This document shows, piece after piece, positions 4,003-7,150 of a stretch of 7,150 bases of DNA (positions are counted from its first letter, which is position 1; every line of letters starts with the position of its first letter). Where the stretch lies: contig CAZSBS010000251.1 in the NCBI GenBank assembly GCA_964605095.1, forward strand, positions 1 through 7,150. Direction: 5' to 3'. Source of the DNA: JAUWQU01 sp964605095 (GTDB taxonomy: Bacteria; Planctomycetota; Phycisphaerae; SM23-33). The notes below the pieces were generated by a model. The model did no database searches, had not been told where the DNA came from, and saw nothing but the letters and a program-made list of their open reading frames with translations. The translations under genes and the position numbers were made by a program.

Positions 4003-6831
4003 TCACCTTTCTATTTCCAGGGTTACGGGCTTGGTCGCGGTCAGTTCCATCCAGATGACCAGCGCGTTTACACCGTTTGCTCGCGGCACAACGCCTTGGC
4101 GCACGTCCATGGCCTTGCCGGGGGCCTGGCCATCTATCTTTATCTTAGCAGGCGTGTCAGCCGACCAGTTCTCCACCACGATGGCCGGGCTGCATACCGG
4201 GCTTTGCTCGCTGGCGTCGATCGTCACCCGCATTGTCTTAACGTCGCTGTTGGCCCGCGTCAGAACGTACGCCCGCTGGTTCTGGTCGTACGCGGCGGCC
4301 AGGCCCTCGCCGGCGGCGGTGATGGCGGGGGGGTTGACGAACGAGCGCGCCAGCGTCAGCAGTTTCTCAGCCGGTGCGTTGCTGAGGCCCTCCAGCAGCA
4401 CTTTTTCCTCGTACGTGCCCTTTTCGCCGAACGTTACGGAGTCCGCCCAGTTCACGTGCGTCAGCGAACTGTGCGCGGCGCGGTCGGGATAGTGGACGAA
4501 CCGCCCGTCGGACGGGATCTGAGCCACCGGCCAGTGGTTCCAGGCGGGGAATACCGAATACGGGCTAGGCCCGCGGGCGCTGTACACGTTTCCGCCCGTG
4601 AACCTGGCTATGGTGTAAGGGTCGTAGTCCGCCTTCATGTTGACCACGTGCAGGATTACGTCCTGGTAGTCCACCTTCTTCGGCGGCGCGTCGATCCAGT
4701 CGTACTTGCGGACCTCGCCGCCCGTTGTGCCGACCAGAAGCGCCGGCCGAGTCTCCACAACCTGCTCCGGGTGCTGGTCCGGGCAGAAGATCGCCATCGA
4801 CTCCTGCCACTCGTGGCTGTGCATCTTGGCCATGTACACCCGCTGTCGCTTGGTGACCGTGCCGTCCGGGTAGATCGTGAAGTACCAGTCGCACCAGTCG
4901 CCCCAGCCCGTCTTGGGGTCTTCTCCGAAGACTCGATAGCCCACGTTGCTCTCGGGGTACCGCCATTTGAGCACCACGCGTGCCGGGCTCTGCTCAAGCA
5001 CCTGAACATAGCCGAAGACGATCTTCTTGTCGGACATCGGCTCGCAGCAGCCTTCCCACCACGTCTCGTTGAACTCGTTGGAGTACCACCGACCGTTCTC
5101 GGTGACCATCATCGGTATGTACCCCACGCCGTGCCACAGCACGTAGCGGCCTGGCTGCTTGTCGAACGTAACCACAAGGTCCGGCTGGCCTGACATGCGG
5201 AAGAGATTGTTCCAACTCTGGTGGTACTTCAGGTGCGTGAAGTGCGAGCCGAAGCCCTTCCACTCGCCATGCCCAGCGGGCATCACGCGGCGCGGCATGT
5301 CCGGATTGTCGCGCTGCTCGTCGGTCATGGCCATGGCGTCCCGCGCGGCCGCCACCTGCTCCGCCGACAACGCCTTGTCGTACACGCGGACCTCGTCGAT
5401 CATGCCCTCGACGGAGTACTGGAACTGCCCGAACGTCTTTCCGACCGGCCAGGCCGTCGCCATGGGTGGGCCCTGGCCGACGACCACCGGCTTTTCCTCC
5501 GCCAGATCGATGGGTTTGCCCTTTGGCACGGCGGCCCAGCCCGAGGCTCGCCCGTCCATGTAGATCGTCATCCTCCCGGCCTCGGTGTCTATCACGCCGG
5601 CAAGGTGCGTCCACTGGAAGCGCTGGAGCCGGTCCTTCTTTGCCTGGGCGACAAGCACGTGCTTTTCGCCGCCAATCATTGCCGCCAGCGCCGGTTTGCC
5701 GTCGGGGTCGATGCCCAGGAACCAGCCGTGCCCATCGTCGATCACGTCGCCCTGCTGCACGAGGGCGGTGTAGTTCCACGGATACGCCGCCAGGCACACC
5801 CAGGCCTCGAGCGTGAGCTTGTTGGTGACCTTCGGCGCCTTGGCCGCCGGAAGCTCGATCCGCGACGTGTAGCCGTCGAACATCAGCGAGCAGCCGGACA
5901 CGCCGGCCCGCCAGAGCGCGCCGTGGCCCCGGACATCGCAGGCGGCACCGGTGACGGCCTCGGCGGCGGTCCGGCCCGTGCCTTCGTCAAACGACCAACT
6001 GAGCGCCGCGGTCGGCGAGGCCGGGCCTGCATGTGTCGCCCTGGGCTTGACCGCCTTGGCCGGTGCGGACTCGAAGCCCATCAGTTCGAGAGCCGCCTTG
6101 CGGTCCGCATCCTCGGCCGACAGAGGCTCGATGCCGCCTTCGGCGAGCCTGGCCTTCGAGACCTTTACCCGCGACGGCTCGCCCCAGCTTTCGATGTCCG
6201 GGCAGCCAGGCCGAACCGCGCGAACCACCGTCCGGTCCGGCGCGATGATGAAGTACTCATCGACGCTCTTGGTCTGGTCAGGCAGGTGCTTCACGCCCAC
6301 GTCGGCGGGGAATTCCGTCATGTACCGCCAGTGGATGACCACGCGCCGCGGGGAAGATTCGATGATGGTCGCGTGAGTGTTGCGGTTGACCTTGTCAGGC
6401 CGCTCATTGTCGCTCTGGGTCATGAGCCGCTCGAACGACCACCGCCCCTTGGCGGTCTTCCAACAGGGCAGGTAACTGCTGCCTCGCCAGAAGACAAGTT
6501 CCTCCGGCGAGTTGTCGAACTTCACCATCACGTCGGCGTACTCATCCGTCCGGCTGGCCAGGTTCCACGGATCATCGACGTTCTTTCGCGTGTAATAGGC
6601 GCCGAAGACGTACTTCGAGGCGATGCCCTTGTCCTTCCACGGGTTGGCCGCGGGATCGGGCTGCTGCCTGTAAACCGGCGATGCCGCCTGCGACACATCG
6701 ACATCCTTGGGCTTGGGCGGTTTGCGCGCCGCGGGCGGGCCGGCATCGGCCCCGAAGGCCCCGATCACACAGACCGCCAGGACCACGCTTGGGACGCAAG
6801 CCATCGCGACACCGATCATTCGGCCGGACAT
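4003..6831 (-). CDS. Large exported LamG-domain protein with a duplicated module, function unknown
   Basis: This encodes a 942-residue exported protein that I cannot name beyond its domains. A signal peptide occupies about residues 1-30 (hydrophobic core 6-27, likely cut near AFGADA), followed by a Pro/Lys-rich linker (31-60). Module copy A spans about 100-207. A LamG/concanavalin A-like domain spans about 276-497, with LTLEAWV at 339-345, WTHLAGVID at 407-415, MTIYMDG at 421-427 and IDEVRVYDKALS at 478-489. Module copy B spans about 551-664, and a C-terminal part about 665-942 looks beta-rich. Ten cysteines lie outside the signal peptide, including a CC pair at 595-596. LamG domains commonly bind sugars or proteins, so a surface or periplasmic role with polysaccharide is plausible but unproven. 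I see no recognised catalytic motif. The start has AAAGGAG at 6839-6845, 7 nt upstream, which is strong. The gene is first in its unit and is followed after 5 nt by the redoxin. Confidence 0.8.
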   Translation of the reverse strand: MSGRMIGVAMACVPSVVLAVCVIGAFGADAGPPAARKPPKPKDVDVSQAASPVYRQQPDPAANPWKDKGIASKYVFGAYYTRKNVDDPWNLASRTDEYADVMVKFDNSPEELVFWRGSSYLPCWKTAKGRWSFERLMTQSDNERPDKVNRNTHATIIESSPRRVVIHWRYMTEFPADVGVKHLPDQTKSVDEYFIIAPDRTVVRAVRPGCPDIESWGEPSRVKVSKARLAEGGIEPLSAEDADRKAALELMGFESAPAKAVKPRATHAGPASPTAALSWSFDEGTGRTAAEAVTGAACDVRGHGALWRAGVSGCSLMFDGYTSRIELPAAKAPKVTNKLTLEAWVCLAAYPWNYTALVQQGDVIDDGHGWFLGIDPDGKPALAAMIGGEKHVLVAQAKKDRLQRFQWTHLAGVIDTEAGRMTIYMDGRASGWAAVPKGKPIDLAEEKPVVVGQGPPMATAWPVGKTFGQFQYSVEGMIDEVRVYDKALSAEQVAAARDAMAMTDEQRDNPDMPRRVMPAGHGEWKGFGSHFTHLKYHQSWNNLFRMSGQPDLVVTFDKQPGRYVLWHGVGYIPMMVTENGRWYSNEFNETWWEGCCEPMSDKKIVFGYVQVLEQSPARVVLKWRYPESNVGYRVFGEDPKTGWGDWCDWYFTIYPDGTVTKRQRVYMAKMHSHEWQESMAIFCPDQHPEQVVETRPALLVGTTGGEVRKYDWIDAPPKKVDYQDVILHVVNMKADYDPYTIARFTGGNVYSARGPSPYSVFPAWNHWPVAQIPSDGRFVHYPDRAAHSSLTHVNWADSVTFGEKGTYEEKVLLEGLSNAPAEKLLTLARSFVNPPAITAAGEGLAAAYDQNQRAYVLTRANSDVKTMRVTIDASEQSPVCSPAIVVENWSADTPAKIKIDGQAPGKAMDVRQGVVPRANGVNALVIWMELTATKPVTLEIER
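4006..4011 (-). promoter_or_regulatory. Shine-Dalgarno of the redoxin gene inside the end of the LamG gene
   Basis: GAAAGG on the - strand makes up the last two sense codons (GAA AGG) of the LamG gene, directly before its TGA stop (4003-4005). It lies 8 nt before the ATG at 3997. Ribosomes ending on the LamG gene would therefore stop on top of the redoxin initiation region, the usual arrangement for coupled translation. Confidence 0.65.
4840..5181 (-). repeat. Copy B of the duplicated protein module (residues 551-664)
   Basis: Residues 551-582 align without gaps to 100-131 of the same protein with 14 of 32 identities, sharing V-x-FD, P, W-x-G, Y-x-P and GRW. Residues 609-625 align to 154-170 with 9 of 17 identities, ending WRY. 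Residues 650-664 align to 193-207 with 8 of 15 identities (YF, PD, TV). This copy has an extra segment after GRW containing NEFNETWW, the CC pair and EPMSDK. Counts are by eye. Confidence 0.75.
5341..6006 (-). other. LamG (concanavalin A-like) domain region of the exported protein
   Basis: Residues 276-497 show the standard LamG order: a start like LSWSFDEGTG, SLMFDGYTSRIELP (315-328), LTLEAWV, a central W-x-L-GID strand, WTHLAGVID with MTIYMDG, and a closing GMIDEVRVYDKALS. It sits between the two module copies, so it appears inserted between repeats rather than placed at a terminus. Boundaries are estimates. Confidence 0.85.
6211..6534 (-). repeat. Copy A of the duplicated protein module (residues 100-207)
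   Basis: This is the N-terminal partner of the repeat near the C-terminal side. It shows the same order of conserved blocks: DVMVKFD then P, FWRG, YLP and GRW (100-131); ESSPRRVVIHWRY (158-170); and YFIIAPDRTVVR (193-204). It lacks the NEFNETWW/CC segment of copy B. The pairing shows an internal duplication, separated by about 340 residues that include the LamG domain. Confidence 0.75.
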
Positions 6832-6838
6832 AGTTTTG

Positions 6839-6845
6839 CTCCTTT
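6839..6845 (-). promoter_or_regulatory. Strong ribosome binding site of the LamG gene
   Basis: AAAGGAG on the - strand lies 7 nt before the ATG at 6831. It supports that start over the in-frame ATG four codons further in (6819). Confidence 0.8.
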
Positions 6846-6879
6846 ATGCGATTTGAAATGCCCAAAGGCGCGTGCAACA

Positions 6880-6888
6880 CGTATAGCA
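6880..6888 (-). promoter_or_regulatory. Candidate extended -10 element for the LamG-redoxin unit
   Basis: TGCTATACG on the - strand resembles an extended -10 (TGnTATAAT) and would start transcription about 40 nt before the LamG gene. No good -35 hexamer is seen at the usual spacing, which extended -10 promoters can tolerate. A small inverted repeat, CGTG-CAA-CACG (6871-6881), overlaps its downstream edge and could be an operator. Another possibility, CATAAT at 6924-6929, also lacks a good -35. Confidence 0.3.
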
Positions 6889-7150
6889 CAAAGCTTATCC
6901 CCCTGCCGGCCCGTTGGCTAGGAATTATGCGTGCAGACTCGCGGCGGGAAATGTTCGCCGCGTGCCGGCGGCGTATGCAACGGCTCGGCGCCGTCCGGCG
7001 CGGCCGGCCATGCTACGAAGTTGCGCCTCTCCCCCGCCCCGCCGACTCAATGAACTCCCCAAGGACTCCCCCAGCCGCAACGATTCCACGGAATGCCCTG
7101 GGAACGCCAATCTCCCGACTAGGATATTCGATTGATTCAGGTTACCCCAA
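6889..7150. other. Apparently non-coding right-hand end
   Basis: Together with 6832-6888 this makes a 319-nt stretch without a supportable gene. Short ORFs on both strands here (61 and 73 codons) are Arg/Ala/Pro-rich, lack a ribosome binding site and overlap each other, as expected by chance in GC-rich DNA. I notice a small inverted repeat, ATTCC-AC-GGAAT (7083-7094). No RNA gene is recognised. The far upstream region of the LamG unit or the end of a neighbouring gene may lie beyond the edge. Confidence 0.5.

Noticed and set aside
3991..5193. A 400-codon + strand ORF antisense to the LamG gene's C-terminal half
   Set aside because: It has the same shadow composition (Arg/Val/His-rich) and no domain, and it runs across the junction of two well-supported - strand genes.
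5221..6921. A 566-codon + strand ORF antisense to the LamG gene
   Set aside because: It is rich in Arg, Gly, His and Val with no recognisable domain, and lies wholly opposite a gene with a signal peptide, a clear LamG domain and a strong ribosome binding site. Long antisense ORFs are common in GC-rich genomes.

Overview
The window is GC-rich DNA, roughly 60% G+C by eye, with long spurious antisense ORFs. It holds four genes I can support. One is on the + strand at the left (239-874) and three are on the - strand (978-3146, 3416-3997, 4003-6831). The protein types are a large exported LamG protein, an exported PDZ/DUF6288-type protein and a Prx-like-1 redoxin. Together they suggest a bacterium of the Planctomycetota or the wider PVC group, possibly an environmental genome. 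That assignment rests on recalled family distribution, not on a marker gene. No rRNA, tRNA, CRISPR array, transposase or phage gene was seen.

Left part (1-977): a perfect TATAAT box at 23-28 is followed by a GC-rich leader of about 200 nt with several possible hairpins. A MarC/SnatA-type six-helix inner-membrane protein (239-874) follows. A short convergent spacer (875-977) with a small hairpin separates it from the - strand genes.

Right part, read in the direction of transcription from 6831 leftward: (i) a 942-residue exported protein of unknown function, in which a LamG (concanavalin A-like) domain lies between two diverged copies of one approximately 110-residue module; (ii) only 5 nt after its stop, a 193-residue redoxin with a CNHC motif, whose Shine-Dalgarno sequence is inside the last codons of the LamG gene; (iii) after a 269-nt gap, a 722-residue exported DUF6288-type protein with a PDZ domain, an alpha-helical toroid-like domain and a lysine-rich helical tail. 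Genes (i) and (ii) are almost certainly one transcriptional unit. Gene (iii) may be a separate unit, because the gap holds an AT-rich patch with an inverted repeat and a weak terminator-like stretch.

The two exported proteins look like surface or periplasmic proteins for binding or processing polymeric substrate, but no catalytic residues can be assigned from sequence alone. The most notable observations are the split, duplicated module of the LamG protein and its tight coupling to a redoxin that appears cytoplasmic. I found no evidence of a defence, mobile or other clearly new system.
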